Assembly (NCBI RefSeq): GCF_030272615.1
Contig: NC_081409.1
Coordinates: forward strand, 616,636,755 to 616,700,754
DNA from: Cryptomeria japonica
Lineage: Eukaryota; Streptophyta; Pinopsida; Cupressales; Cupressaceae
Direction of reading: 5' to 3'
Length of the DNA: 64,000 nt
Shown: positions 20,682-30,133 of the stretch, piece by piece
Numbering within the stretch: position 1 is the stretch's first letter
How the letters are laid out: the number at the start of each line of letters is the position of its first letter
Position numbers and translations under genes: made by a program
The notes under the pieces: model-generated
The model's input: only the letters and a program-made list of their open reading frames with translations
Told to the model about the DNA's origin: nothing
Database searches by the model: none

Positions 20682-23543
20682 CTAGATAATAGGAGAAGAA
20701 GAAGGTCTCTTCTCTCTATAAAAAGAAGGAGGAGGAACTGCTCCATATAAAGGAGGAATATTTGGTTTAGGGAGAAGACCAAGTCCATCATGACGAGGAG
20801 GTATAGGTCTACTCTTAGGAAGTTTATTAGGTATAGACATAGTCACATCCATAGGGATGGGTTGGGAATCTTCTTGAGGAAAGACATTAGTTTTATCATT
20901 CAAAGGAAGAACTTCCTTCTCAAGAATGATAGGAATGTCAAGTTTAGGTGTTCTAGGTTCACTTAGAGATAGGATCATATCTGTTTTCCACTTTTGATAA
21001 GATTTGAAAAGATGATCACTTCGCGGAGGAAGAGATTGGAATTGTTTAGGCCAAAAGTAATCAAGAGGAACACTAGAGGTTCTTTCAGCTGGTTTAAAGA
21101 GACTATGATTGACAGTTACAACTTCACCATTATGGGGAAATTTCAAACACTTATGAATAGGAGAAGCAATAGCTTTCATGGAAGATAGCCAAGGATAGCC
21201 AAGCTTCACACGAAATTGTTTGGAAGATGGAATAATAGCAAAGTTCACATCAAGAGATTTGTTATGGACCTCAATAGGTAATGTAATAGAACCAATTGCA
21301 GGAGAAGAAAATGCATCAAATAATTTCACAATCACATCTGTTTTGTCATAGATCACTTGATTCAATTGCAAAGTAAAAAGAAATTCTTCAGTAATAACGT
21401 TAACCATGCACGAAGGATTAATAAGCACTCCATGGCAAGGTGTATTCTTAACTTTTGCAACTATGTATAAAGGACCATCAGGTGCCCTAATGGTTTCGCT
21501 AGAATCAAATGTGATGGAAGGTTCTTCAGGGATTTCTTGTTGCTCTACAAAGTTAATCACATTCGGAGTCATAGACACAAGACCATCAGATGAGAGAGAG
21601 GAATCATTAGTCTCAATCGCATTAGAGGTATGAGAAGGCAATGGATCAGTGAAAATCTGAAGATTTTGATTAGGAGGAGCTACAGATGTGTTGCCTTTAT
21701 CATTCACTCCAGAAACAGAGATAGTATTATTATCAATCAAATCTTGAATTTTACCCTTTAAAGAAAAACATTTTTCAGTATCATGCCCAGGCTGACGATG
21801 AAATTGACAAAAAGCTTTGTTATCAAAATAAGGTGAAGTAATCTTTGCAGGATCAATTTGTCTTATAGGAGGAAGAGTAAGCACATTTTGTTCCAATAAC
21901 TTATTCATAATACTATGCAATGATTCATTCAAAGGAGTATACTTTCTTTCTTTCTTGAAAAATTTAGAAATAGGAGGCACACCTGATGCTGCATTCACAT
22001 TGTTGTTGATGATGTTTTCATTGAATTTGATGGAATCTCTGTTCGGTTTAAACTTCCCAAATGGTTGTTGACTGCTATCACCCTTATCACTCGGAGCCAT
22101 AGGATGTGATTGTTCCATTTGACTCACAGTCAGTTGATAATTGTGAAGAGTGGCACACAACTGTTGGAAAGAAGTAAACTCAGAAAACAGGAGTTTGTCT
22201 CTAATGTCTTTTTGTAAATTAGAAATAAAGATTCTTTGAATATCATTGTCAGGCACTGGAAAAGAAATTTGAGCATACAAATGCTTATATCTACCAATGA
22301 AATCAGTCACTTTTTCTTTAACACCTTGTTTACAATGCATTAAATCAATCAGAGTAACTTTAGGACTTATATTGTTTTGAAATTGTTGAATGAAAGCATT
22401 TGCAAGTTGTTCGAAAGAAGTAATAGAATAAGAAGGCAACGAGCAATACCATTGTAGGGATTTGTCTCTTAATTTTCTAGTGAATAGTTTTGCAAGCAAC
22501 CTTTGGTCATAAGCAAAATCAGTACAAATTGTTTGAAAAGTCTTAACATGTGTTAGAGGATCTCCTTTACCATTATAAAGTTCCAAATGCGGGATTTCAA
22601 CATGTTTAGGGGGAATAGCTCGAACAATGTCAAGAGAAAGTGGGCTCGCAACATCAAATGTGGGCACACTAAACTTAGATTGATTCATAGAGGCAATTTG
22701 TTGCTGTAAAGAAGAGACAGTTTGTGCAAGATTGTTAATGGTCGCTTCAGTCGAAGAGTTCATATTGGATGTGTTAGATTGAGATGGAGGTGTTATGTTA
22801 TTGAAAGAAGGTAAAGAGTAAGGTGGTGGGACTCTATGATAATTAGTCATAGGAGATGATTGGACAAGAGGAACACTACAAGGAGGAATGGAATGATTAA
22901 ATGAATTGCCCCCTTGCATCATGTTCATTTGTGGAGATGTAATAGGAACACTCATTGAAGGAGTGAATGAAGAAATCGGATTGAATGAAGGAAGAGGGTT
23001 AATTGAAGAAGAAGGGTTGCCCCCATGACTAGTAATCACAGGAGAAATGTCTTGTATAGAAGTAGCCATGATGTTTGATGTAAAGGTAGGTATACTAGCA
23101 ATAGGAGTTGTCAAAGGAATAGAATGATTGACTTGTGTAGGAGGTTGTGTATAACCCAAATTTTCAGCACAACTCTTCATAGGCATCACATTCGAATCCA
23201 CAATGTGTGCAATACCATGTAAAATATCAATTCCATTCTTATCGCTTTGAAGCATACGTTTTAGACCCTCAATTAAAGGAAGAGCTTGACTATCAAGGTA
23301 TTCTTGAGACATCCATTGTCGAAAATCGTCAAATTGGTTATCCAATTTTGAAAGTTGTTCTACAGAAACCTCATGGAGAGCTTCTTCATCATTAGGAGGA
23401 TTAGAGGAATTACCCATGTCCTCGTTAAAAAGGCTATTCAAATTAGGTTCCATCTCCTCAGTAATTAAACCTTGGAAGGACTTAATTCTAAGGCTTTGTC
23501 TAACTGGAATAGTGTAAGTAGGGCTTATTGTTGTAAAACTCAT
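20682..23543 (-). CDS. Gag with degenerate aspartic-protease-like domain (953 aa)
   Basis: A clean ORF from ATG at 23,543. Residues 1-280 are low-complexity, rich in Ser, Pro, Asn and Thr. Residues about 300-450 form a Retrotrans_gag capsid-like domain (HLELYNGKGDPLTHVKTFQ, LRDKSLQWYCSLP, FIQQF). A Tat-style knuckle CQFHRQPGHDTEKC lies near 580. Residues about 690-830 resemble a retroelement protease (VLINPSCMVNVITEE at the active-site position, later LGYPWLSSMKAI), but the catalytic Asp-Thr/Ser-Gly is Asn-Pro-Ser, so catalysis is unlikely. It should assemble particles and package its RNA; processing and replication must come from elsewhere. It is the only long intact retroelement ORF in the window. 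Confidence 0.9.
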   Translation of the reverse strand: MSFTTISPTYTIPVRQSLRIKSFQGLITEEMEPNLNSLFNEDMGNSSNPPNDEEALHEVSVEQLSKLDNQFDDFRQWMSQEYLDSQALPLIEGLKRMLQSDKNGIDILHGIAHIVDSNVMPMKSCAENLGYTQPPTQVNHSIPLTTPIASIPTFTSNIMATSIQDISPVITSHGGNPSSSINPLPSFNPISSFTPSMSVPITSPQMNMMQGGNSFNHSIPPCSVPLVQSSPMTNYHRVPPPYSLPSFNNITPPSQSNTSNMNSSTEATINNLAQTVSSLQQQIASMNQSKFSVPTFDVASPLSLDIVRAIPPKHVEIPHLELYNGKGDPLTHVKTFQTICTDFAYDQRLLAKLFTRKLRDKSLQWYCSLPSYSITSFEQLANAFIQQFQNNISPKVTLIDLMHCKQGVKEKVTDFIGRYKHLYAQISFPVPDNDIQRIFISNLQKDIRDKLLFSEFTSFQQLCATLHNYQLTVSQMEQSHPMAPSDKGDSSQQPFGKFKPNRDSIKFNENIINNNVNAASGVPPISKFFKKERKYTPLNESLHSIMNKLLEQNVLTLPPIRQIDPAKITSPYFDNKAFCQFHRQPGHDTEKCFSLKGKIQDLIDNNTISVSGVNDKGNTSVAPPNQNLQIFTDPLPSHTSNAIETNDSSLSSDGLVSMTPNVINFVEQQEIPEEPSITFDSSETIRAPDGPLYIVAKVKNTPCHGVLINPSCMVNVITEEFLFTLQLNQVIYDKTDVIVKLFDAFSSPAIGSITLPIEVHNKSLDVNFAIIPSSKQFRVKLGYPWLSSMKAIASPIHKCLKFPHNGEVVTVNHSLFKPAERTSSVPLDYFWPKQFQSLPPRSDHLFKSYQKWKTDMILSLSEPRTPKLDIPIILEKEVLPLNDKTNVFPQEDSQPIPMDVTMSIPNKLPKSRPIPPRHDGLGLLPKPNIPPLYGAVPPPSFYREKRPSSSPII

Positions 23544-24718
23544 GCACTAGAAAGAGAGAGAAGATTTTGAATTTAGAGGTAGCAATTTTCAGTAAGATCA
23601 ACCAATTTTCTGGATTTAAGCTGTTAAATGCAATCACAACAGTCTCCCGAAATTTCGGAAAAAATGTCCGGGACCGTGGCGCCCGGAGTGCAACACGGCC
23701 CCTGCAACTTTTTTTTGAAATTTGCAGGGATGAAAGGTATGATGATTTTAGAGCTAATCTGAAAAAATTGAGTGATTTTACGATCTGTAGATAGGCCAAA
23801 TTAAAGTTGCAATCTCAAAATTGAACCCTATCAAGATTGTTGAAAAATGCAAAATTTGAATTTTGAAAAAGAGAGGGAAACTGAAATTTTGAATTTTATG
23901 ATTTTAGAGGGAATGTCAAAAGCAATGCAAATTTTGAAATTCAAAAATTGACTCAATTTCACGCAAAATTCAATTTTGAAAGCGGAAATCAAAGTTGTTG
24001 TAATTAAGCACTTAATTTCAAAAGTCACAAAATGCAAGAATTTGAATAAAGCACTGAAATTTTTAATGAATGATAACACACTTTTCAGATTTATGATAAT
24101 AAAAACGCAATTTTGACACAAAATTTTAATTTCAATGACTTTTGAATGATTAGAAGCCTTAGACCAAGCAATCGCAAGACCAACTTTGACTGTAATTTTG
24201 AAAGTGTTATAATTGATAAAATCAGCCAAAATTATGGATTTTAGCAGGAAAATACAGCAAGATCTCGCTCCCGAAATTTTGGAAAAAATGTCGGGGACGA
24301 TGGCGCTCGGAGTGCAACATGGTCCTCGCAACTTTTTTCCAAATTTTCAGGGATGAAAGATATTGTGATTTTATCGCGGAATCCAAAGTTACAGCTGATT
24401 TGGAGATGTTTTGATTGGTCAAATTGTTAGACAAAGGTTGAATTAAGAGGGTTTCAAAAATTAGGGTTTTGACATTTAACCACTTAATTTTCAGAATTAA
24501 AGCACAAATATGAATTGAAAATTTGTAATAGAAAGGCAGATCTGAAACAGGCATTAACATTTAGACATTTCGCAAGTTCAATTACCAAAAAGAAAATTTA
24601 GGGTTTTTATGCAATCACCTCTAAAATTTTGCAAAAGATCAAACATGGAAATGTAATCAATTTTTTCAGATCTAAGCATGAAAAATCAGAAAGGATGTTC
24701 ACGTCGGGTTCACCAAAA
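23544..24718 (-). other. 5' leader of the gag-only element, with duplicated palindromic module
   Basis: AT-rich non-coding leader between LTR and gag. It holds two related segments of about 95 bases (about 23,642-23,735 and 24,265-24,360), each with a GC-rich core TGGCGCCCGGAGTGC or TGGCGCTCGGAGTGC in a conserved frame (CCCGAAATTT upstream, AGGGATGAAAG downstream). Confidence 0.65.
24702..24718 (-). other. primer binding site of the gag-only element
   Basis: Minus strand: the LTR ends CTTTACA, and TTTTGGTGAACCCGACG follows. It begins with TGG as expected for pairing to a tRNA 3' CCA end; I do not assign the tRNA. Confidence 0.6.
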
Positions 24719-25992
24719 TGTAAAGCGGAAAAATCGCGATCGAACCCTAGTTGTTCTCCCCTCTTCCGACTCCGAGGAGAGAGAAGGGAGGTTCGCTAGG
24801 ATTCGATGGTTTTTCACTTAGGGGAGAGACTTTACATTCAAAAGAGGGGTTGAAACTCATAAGATCCAATCCCATGCAATGCAAGATTGGATGCTAAATG
24901 AATTTCAAGGGTTAGGAAAGCAAGGCTACCCTCTTTTGTAAAGAATGTTGTTAAGGAAATTAAGCTAAGCATGCATAGAAAGTCATAAAGATTCGCTTAT
25001 AAACTGAGTTCGGGTTATAGGATGAAGCTGCGGACCTGGAATTAGCAGTAAAATGTCGATACGGTGCTGTCCTGCAAATTTGAGCAAAAGTTGTCAGGAC
25101 GATGGCGCCCGGCGCCACGGTCCTCCGAAAAATCCGTGAAACGAAGGGGGATCTGTTCGTCTCTGCACAAGGATTCCAGATCTTCAATTTCAGTCGTGTA
25201 CCTGCAACCTACACACAGAAAAGCGAAGACGATTGGGGGGTTAGGGATTGGGGGTTTGCCTTTAGGTCAAACCCCGGTTTTGGAATTAACCAAGAAATGA
25301 GCAAGAGCTGTAAATGTAAATGACTGTAAAACAAGTACTAATACCTTGTTCTAAGGATGTTTGTATCCTTATGTGTGAAGGTTTAGATGTTGCATGTTGT
25401 ATGTTGTATGTTGTAGCATGTAGTATGTGATCTCCTCTTCAATGGTTGAATCCTTGTCTTGAATGCAACACTTAGCCTTGAAGGGAGACTTGAGATGATC
25501 AATTGCTTGAAGGAATGCTTGAATGCTTGAATGCTTGAGTATAATTTCCATGCCTTGTACACATATCCTCTTCATATATCAAATGAGAGAGAAAAATGTA
25601 GTTTATATACTTGTCATTTAGGGCTGATAGACTGATTTTCCCGACCTTAGGCCGACCAGGGAAAGTTAATTTCCAAATTGCAAACAAAAAGACCCGAGCC
25701 CCTTAGGAGACCAGGCCCAAAATAGGACCCAGGGACCAAGGCGCTGGGCGCCATGGTCCTGGGGACCAGGGCGTTGGGCGCCCTGGTCCTGAGGGACCAG
25801 GGCGCTGGGCACTCTGGTCCCACCTCCCGGGACAGCAGGGTGCAAGGAGGTTCAGGCCAGGGTGCTTGAAAAATGCAGTTTTCAGTGTCGTGAGCAAGTT
25901 TTGGGGTCTCCATTCAGGTTGCATGTTGCGTCGCCATCATGAAGACCGAAATGCAGTCGAAATTGCAAGTGTCGCAATTTTAGGACGCTACA
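24719..25992 (-). repeat. 5' LTR (element orientation) of the gag-only element
   Basis: Same ends as the left copy; it differs by a short insertion near 25,245 (an extra TAGGGATTGGGGG-like segment) and scattered C/T changes. The GC-rich array is at 25,733-25,833 and the TATA sequence at 25,601-25,610 (minus), so the array lies upstream of the start site, in U3. Confidence 0.9.
25601..25610 (-). promoter_or_regulatory. TATA box of the gag-only element
   Basis: Minus-strand GTATATAAAC, about 385 bases into the LTR in element orientation, conserved in both LTR copies. Confidence 0.5.
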
Positions 25993-25997
25993 GTTAT

Positions 25998-27807
25998 CTT
26001 GACCAAATGTTGTAGTTTCATGATAGATGATAATAGATCCTAAAGAGAAACTATGTTTTGAGTGATCAGTTTATCAAAGAGGGTGATAATGCACTTTGAG
26101 ATGTTTAGATCTTGAGCTTGTTGAAGATGAATACTTGAAAATCTTTGAGGTGTCTATTTCTAGAATCCCATTTGATAGATGATAACTTGACCAAGTGAAC
26201 CAAGAAGACAATCTAAGCACAGAATGACAGATATCAGGTGTTTATGCTCACTGTAAATTGACCAAGAAAACATGACAAGCCTGAGAAAGACATGCAAGAA
26301 GATAGCTCTGGACTGACAGAGACAGAAATTCATACGACAGTTTAGACAGGCCCATATGATAAACTCGAAATCTTGCACAACAAAGGCATAAACACATACG
26401 AGATTTCTCACAGAACCAGATGACAAAAGATAACACAAAATCCTCTGCTAAACTGACTCGTACAACAATTCTCACTAGACCAGACGATAAACTAGATTTT
26501 TTGTACAACTGAGGACAGAACAGAGACAAAAATTTTGTTTGGACAGATTTTTGATCAATGAAGTTTGATGTTTTTCTTCAGTTTTCCAATTTTTAGATGT
26601 CTAATTTTATGTTTCAGGGATGAATACACAAAAAACACATGATATGATAAGTGACCTCAAGAACAACACGCTAAATCCTAAGGAAGTTGGTTGAGAGATA
26701 AAACCTTTGCTTGCAAACTTAGGTACACACCCAATAGCTAATCAGAATATGGCCGCTGAGTCTCATGCAATGGATTCTCAATGTGGTATTATCTGAATCC
26801 AAATGCTAATGGGGGCACGATATGGCAAGTGTCCTTGGAGAGTTACTATCTCTCTTGCACAAAGATTATCCCCCTTTCAGAGGTGAATCGGGTAGCTTCT
26901 ATCTTCGGGTTCATAGTAAGGGTTTTCATTTGAAATTACCCCTTGCAGTCACGCAAGTGTGATTGAGGCCTATAGCCCTACAAGGTACTGAAATAAGAAG
27001 TAGTCATGCAAGCGTGATTGAGACCGCGAGGCCCTACTAAATGTATGATATGGGAGATCTCAAAAGAGAAAACTCAAATAATCCCATCCTCTGAGATTTT
27101 ATTCCCAAGAGGCCTATTTTTTAGAGTGAGTTGGAAAGCTTAGGTCTAGTTGTACTCACTTGGGTCATTCTCATAGGGTGATTACTTTTTCCCACTGTGA
27201 TAGGCCCGCTAAAGGTAATCAAATCTCAAACATAGAAGCGCTTCAAGGGTCAGGATTTCTAATTGTCCAAATGGACAAGAGCATACTCTCCTACCTTTTA
27301 GACAACTTCTCAAACATAGAAAACAAGATGTTCATTGACCATTAGCAAAATAAGTGTGCCTAGAAAACTTAAAGAAGACACAAAGTTTGGTTGAGTTCTC
27401 CTTAGGCAACCTGCAAAACAGATACGTTAGTAGTCATGTTTGTTTTGATGAAATGAAGCTTTGACAAGCGTAATCTTCGACAATCGTCCTGTGAAAACCA
27501 GTTAGGCTTCTAGAAAATTTCACAAACAGACTAGGGTTAGCATTAGTAATAGCCAAATTGAAGCATGAAAACCCAAAAATATAATATGTTTTGAAAACAT
27601 AGAAGCAGAATTTTGTACGAGTATTCTAACCTGCTCGTACGAGTATTCTCACATGTTCGTATGAGTACACAAAGAAACTCATAAGATACTGCAAAGGAAC
27701 TCGTACAATATTTTGAATCAGACCTGACCAGAAACCTGTTAGATTGAAAATTTGATGATGCTAAGAGGCCAAAAATGAGATTTCTGACCCCACAATGGGC
27801 TCCAAAA
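25998..27807 (-). other. 5' leader of element A (proximal part)
   Basis: Non-coding interval from the nested element to the primer site. Near 27,610-27,720 and 26,400-26,470 variants of CTCGTACGAGTATTCT recur, with a perfect 10-base palindrome CTCGTACGAG at 27,634-27,643. Short open frames here are not protein-like. Confidence 0.5.
27786..27804 (-). other. primer binding site of element A
   Basis: Minus strand: the LTR ends GGCACGACA and is followed by TTTTGGAGCCCATTGTGG. TGGAGCCCATTGTGG starts with the TGG expected of a primer site. The tRNA is not assigned. Confidence 0.55.
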
Positions 27808-28305
27808 TGTCGTGCCTGTGAAGTATGGTACCTGCAGCTACAACACAAACACTCAATAGATCATTACAAGCATGGTTAGCAAATTAAAAGAAAATGAAAG
27901 ATGAAGCATGACAAAGTGACCTATCACCTTCTAAGAGATGCAAGTATGGATTTTCTCTCAGATCTGGATAAGCAATCCCAGTGACTTGACTACACCTAGA
28001 CGGGGGATTTGAAATGATAATGATATGCAAGCTAGATGAGATTAATTATACTAAATTGATCCAAGGGGCTAATTAAGCTAATGGTATGCATGATTAAGCT
28101 ATGATGATGATGCAATTAAGCTAGAAAAGAGATTGATTAAGCTACATGATTAAACAATTATGCTAGAATATGATCAAATTAAGCTAGATCTAAGATGCAA
28201 TTGCCTATAATAACAATGCTCAAATGATATGCTAGAATGAATATGCCTATAGTAACAATTCCTAAATTGATAATGAGATGGGATCCTTTGTGCACCAAAA
28301 TGGGG

Positions 28306-28317
28306 GATATTTATAGG
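28306..28317 (-). promoter_or_regulatory. TATA box of element A
   Basis: Minus-strand CCTATAAATATC, about 125 bases downstream of the TGACA/TGTCA cluster. Confidence 0.5.
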
Positions 28318-28441
28318 ATTTCCAAGGCCAGGGGTGAGGTGGCAGGAATCAACGGTCAAGATTGAATCTAAAGATATCAAGGGTGAAATTGGAGGATGTT
28401 GGAGAAGAGGTTGGAGGAAGGGACACTTGTCATATTTGTGG

Positions 28442-28453
28442 TGACAAGTGTCA
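28442..28453. promoter_or_regulatory. inverted repeat TGACA-AG-TGTCA in the LTR of element A
   Basis: Part of a cluster: GGACACTTGTCA at 28,421-28,432, this perfect copy, then CAAGTGTCC and GACATGTGAC within the next 60 bases. Confidence 0.4.
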
Positions 28454-28971
28454 AGGAGCCTTGCTCATAAGAGGGCAAGTGTCCAAGAGAGGAGACATGT
28501 GACCAAAGTGCCATGTGTCTCAAGGGGAGAATATCCACACCATAGGAGGTTAGGATGTGCAAGATAGGATAGGGTTAGTTAAACCCAAGGTTAGTAGGAA
28601 TGGGTTAGTTTAGAGGGATGGTTAGGTTAGGTGGTTAGAAGTTAGGAGGCATGTGGGTAATTTGATTTTAAAAATTCAAATAATAGGAAAAGACTAATTA
28701 ATTTTCAACAACTCATAAATTGATTTATTTTAATTAATTAGAGGATTAGAAGAAATGAATAAAATGGGGGGAGGATTAATTAATTTGAATTAATTAATAA
28801 AAGGGGACTATTGAAATGAACCTATTAAATAAATCCTTATATTTATTAATAAGTAGATGAATGGGAGAATTTAATCAAATTGTTAATGAATTCAATTAAA
28901 TTAGGAAGGGGGATTTATTAAATAATTGCTTATTTAATTAATTATCTTCAAACTATTTTTAGGTGTATACA

Positions 28972-29165
28972 CATGATACTCTATTCTCTACATGTTTTCC
29001 TAATGGGTTGTGACCCTTACAATCTACAACATTTATATGGAACGTATTGTTAGAAAGGTTCTCTACAACCTACTTGAAATGTTTTGTGGTAGGTGTTTCC
29101 TCACTTTGTATTATTTTCATTAACTTTCCTCCTAACATCACCCTCCTTTCAAAATTATGTCTTTG
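28972..29165. other. spacer between element A and a Copia-like LTR
   Basis: No gene or repeat recognised. Confidence 0.3.
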
Positions 29166-30060
29166 TTGGCAATTGACACTCATCTGGTGGTTTCTGGTGG
29201 TTGATTATTTGCTTATGGTTATCATTGATGGCAACTCTTCATAGAGATTTGATTTGATGGTCATAATTTTTCTTATCCGAAAGTGGGTGTTAATCAGTAT
29301 TTCAAGATGAACAGAGCATTTTTGGGTATGAAATCTTTTATGGTGATTGCAGTGTATTGAATCATGTTTGGGATGATTGGGCTGACTTAGATACATCATT
29401 TTGGTGATACACATTTATCTTTAGTGATCTTGTCAAGCCGACATGTGACTACGTGTTACACTTGCAGTCCAACATGATGTATGACCTATTTTGTGGTTGT
29501 CGGTATATAAGTTTGGTGTGGATGATATTTTTGGTGGATGATGCAATGAGATGCAAGCGAGTGGTGATCGAGAATACATTTTGACACAGTTTCACATGCA
29601 CATTCTTGATCTGGTAGCTAACTGAGACAAAGAACAAGGCAGAACAAAGCAAATCAAGAAAAGGGAGTCAGTCAGTATATTTGGCACTCAATCAAAACTC
29701 ATCCAAGCATAGTAGATGCTATTTCAGAGTCCATTAATTATAATTCATCACTCTAACTATCTTGTAAGTCGATGAGACTTCCCTGAGGATTGTAGCCTTT
29801 CGGGTTATTGTAATTAAGCAGTGAGCTCTAGGCAGCATGCTTGAATGCCTATGCATTCCCATTTTGTGATATTATTTTTCTACTGGTCATAGTGGAATAA
29901 TATTGTGGGTTCAAATCCCACCGTGGTTTTTCTCGTTTGGGTTTTCACGTAAAAATACCGATGTTATGATCTTGTGGTTGTTTTTTTTATGTTTTTGCAT
30001 TTTAATTACATGTATTTGCTTCTAGTGGTTTAAAGTTAAGTTTGAAAATATGCTAACTGG
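29166..30060 (+). repeat. Copia-like LTR, boundaries uncertain
   Basis: The 3' part has the features of Sirevirus-like Copia LTRs: GCAGTGAGCTCTAGGC (about 29,818), GGGTTCAAATCCCACCGTGG (about 29,909), TTGGGTTTTCACGTAAAAAT (about 29,938). The same series occurs at 60,405-60,560. A run of C (GATTCACCCCCC, about 30,070) follows, typical of the region next to such LTRs. The start TGTTGGCAATTGAC at 29,166 is a guess. Confidence 0.5.
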
Positions 30061-30133
30061 TAGATCACTGATTCACCCCCCCCCCCCTCTCAGTGATCCC
30101 TGATTGCAGCAATTTATTCAATAGATTCCAGTT

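Larger units (their letters stand above)
18135..25992 (-). mobile_element. gag-only LTR retrotransposon (TR-GAG-like), 7.86 kb, with target duplication
   Basis: Two LTRs (18,135-19,393 and 24,719-25,992) are flanked by GTTAT (18,130-18,134 and 25,993-25,997). A primer-like site (minus strand TGGTGAACCCGACG) lies next to the right LTR and a polypurine tract (minus strand AAAGTGGGGGCTAAA) next to the left one, so it is transcribed leftward. The 5.3-kb interior holds one long gag/protease-like ORF and no RT, RNase H or integrase. Such terminal-repeat elements with only GAG are known in plants as TR-GAG; they depend on proteins of other elements. By eye the LTRs differ at about two dozen sites, mostly C/T, so it is younger than element A. 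Confidence 0.9.
3588..28971 (-). mobile_element. element A: decayed autonomous-type Ty3/gypsy (Tat) retrotransposon, split by nested insertions
   Basis: The order from right to left is 5' LTR (27,808-28,971), primer binding site, leader, gag, protease, RT, RNase H, second RNase H, integrase. The second, archaeal-type RNase H between RNase H and integrase is diagnostic of the Tat lineage. It is interrupted by the gag-only element (18,135-25,992) and the Copia element (10,872-17,691), each with exact target duplications, so the A sequence rejoins cleanly at both. Many stops and frameshifts show it is dead and the oldest layer here. Its 3' LTR is not in the window because the plus-strand Tat element cuts it near 3,588. 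Confidence 0.8.
27808..28971 (-). repeat. 5' LTR of element A
   Basis: In element orientation it starts TGTATACACCTAAAAATAG, close to the start of the Tat LTR at 2,823, and ends GGCACGACA. It shows the same layout: AT-rich inverted repeats first (28,660-28,960), then the inverted repeat TGACAAGTGTCA (28,442-28,453) with degenerate neighbours, then a TATA box (minus CCTATAAATATC, 28,306-28,317). Confidence 0.75.

Noticed and set aside
23500-24560. Phe/Ile-rich minus-strand frames in the leader of the gag-only element
   Set aside because: They follow AT-rich leader composition and lie between LTR and gag; no domain match.
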